Source of the DNA: Ferrimicrobium acidiphilum DSM 19497
GTDB taxonomy: Bacteria; Actinomycetota; Acidimicrobiia; Acidimicrobiales; Acidimicrobiaceae
Length of the DNA: 64,000 nucleotides
NCBI RefSeq assembly: GCF_000949255.1
Contig: NZ_JXUW01000004.1
Location: 1 to 64,000 of the forward strand
Direction: 5' to 3'
Shown here: one piece after another, positions 63,439 through 64,000 of the stretch
Layout: every line of letters begins with the position of its first letter
Position numbering within the stretch: the stretch's first letter is position 1
The notes under the pieces: model-generated
Databases searched by the model: none
What the model was told of the DNA's origin: nothing
What the model saw: the letters and a program-made list of their open reading frames with translations, nothing else
Translations under genes and position numbers: made by a program

Positions 63439-64000
63439 GTGGGCACTGAAGGATATCCTCGATCTATAGCTGTCGTTGCTGAAGGCGACGTGCTTGGTCG
63501 AAGCACTCAAGCGCTGATTCAACAGTCACTCGCGGCCCGGATGGGATCACAAAGACTAGATAATTGGCTGGCCACCCACGCCGAGTTCAGTGGACCCAGC
63601 CGACCTAGACTCAGGGCTATCATCGACGAGCTCGACCGGTTCGAAGTCGCTCCCGAAGCACTACAGCTGGCTGGCTATCATGGCAAAAGGCTGGCTAACC
63701 TCCTAATGAGCTACCACAATGACACCGCAGCCGCTAACGTCACACTCGCCATGGACCCAGCTCCAGGATGGCAACACGCACGGCTAGATTTTGATCTCGC
63801 ATCGTCTCGAGAACTGGCAGCGCTTGCCGCAACCGCAAACGACGACGCAGTCATCACGATCGCCAACTGGCGTTCACCCGACCTGGACCCAACAACTAAG
63901 CGAGCCATTGAACAACTCACTGGCCAAGGCTTTCACCTCCGTGGCCACTTCCAGCAAAGATCACAACCTACAGTCGATCCACGGATCTACCACTTTACAG
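63439..64000 (+). CDS. Hypothetical protein, open at the right edge
   Basis: A long open frame from a possible GTG at 63439 to the window end, about 187 codons, with no stop. It starts VGTEGYPRSIAVVAEGDVLG and continues ALIQQSLAARMGSQRLDNWL, RPRLRAIIDELDRFEVAPEA, ANVTLAMDPAPGWQHARLDF and ELAALAATANDDAVITIANW. Codon pattern and length make it look real, but no ribosome site stands at the start and no family was recognised. Its C-terminus lies outside the window. Confidence 0.55.
   Translation, partial: MGTEGYPRSIAVVAEGDVLGRSTQALIQQSLAARMGSQRLDNWLATHAEFSGPSRPRLRAIIDELDRFEVAPEALQLAGYHGKRLANLLMSYHNDTAAANVTLAMDPAPGWQHARLDFDLASSRELAALAATANDDAVITIANWRSPDLDPTTKRAIEQLTGQGFHLRGHFQQRSQPTVDPRIYHFT

Overview
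The window looks like the chromosome of an acidophilic actinobacterium of the Acidimicrobiia (Ferrimicrobium/Acidithrix-like). This is an inference from moderate GC, actinobacterial-type SerC, PASTA-kinase and DUF501 genes, a glutamate decarboxylase, a cox-type molybdenum hydroxylase cluster and an indirect tRNA-Gln pathway. No 16S rRNA gene is present to confirm it.

Layout. (1) 1-7,000 is a worn accessory region. It holds a frameshifted IS110 transposase cut by the window edge, two GNAT acetyltransferases, an MFS exporter, a 5'-truncated HNH endonuclease between two imperfect direct repeats, several tiny orphan ORFs, and a complete ISL3-family insertion sequence (5526-6961) with perfect 26-bp inverted repeats. 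That IS has cut off the end of the EAL domain of a large sensor/GGDEF/EAL protein (6868-10029). (2) 10,100-13,900 carries acyl-CoA dehydrogenase, 3-hydroxyacyl-CoA dehydrogenase, gltX and tRNA-Gln(CUG). (3) 13,900-38,500 is a dense branched-chain amino acid, serine and aspartate biosynthesis block: aspC-serA-leuA (-), serC (+), leuC-leuD (-), greA (-), leuB-ilvE-cimA-hypothetical (+), type II NADH dehydrogenase, ilvD-ilvB-ilvN-ilvC followed by a membrane protein and a degenerate ABC ATPase (-), and gatC-gatA-gatB (-). (4) 38,500-53,300 is housekeeping: SCP2-like protein, PASTA kinase, ligA, mnmA, glycerophosphodiesterase, an Lgt-like protein, pncB, two serine hydrolases, an ArsR-like regulator, gadB, trxA, tRNA-Leu(UAA) and a DUF501 protein. 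(5) 53,270-61,430 is a coxSLMDEF-type operon with a MobA-like gene and coxG. (6) 61,780-63,240 is an NfeD/SPFH pair, followed by a protein that runs off the right edge.

How the genes work together. Leucine (leuA, leuCD, leuB, ilvE), valine/isoleucine (ilvBN, ilvC, ilvD, ilvE) and a citramalate route into isoleucine (cimA, which shares leuBCD) are nearly complete here. The most striking regulatory signal is a pair of short leader peptides, each lying inside an operon directly after the stop codon of a biosynthetic gene. MSILTTAGLLLT sits between serA and leuA, and MLLHMIIRRSLVVLLR between ilvD and ilvB. Each is followed at once by a strong hairpin and then a U-tailed terminator, so both look like intra-operon ribosome-mediated attenuators. 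gltX, tRNA-Gln and gatCAB together form the transamidation route to Gln-tRNA. Two genes, cimA and the PASTA kinase, appear to start at CTG.
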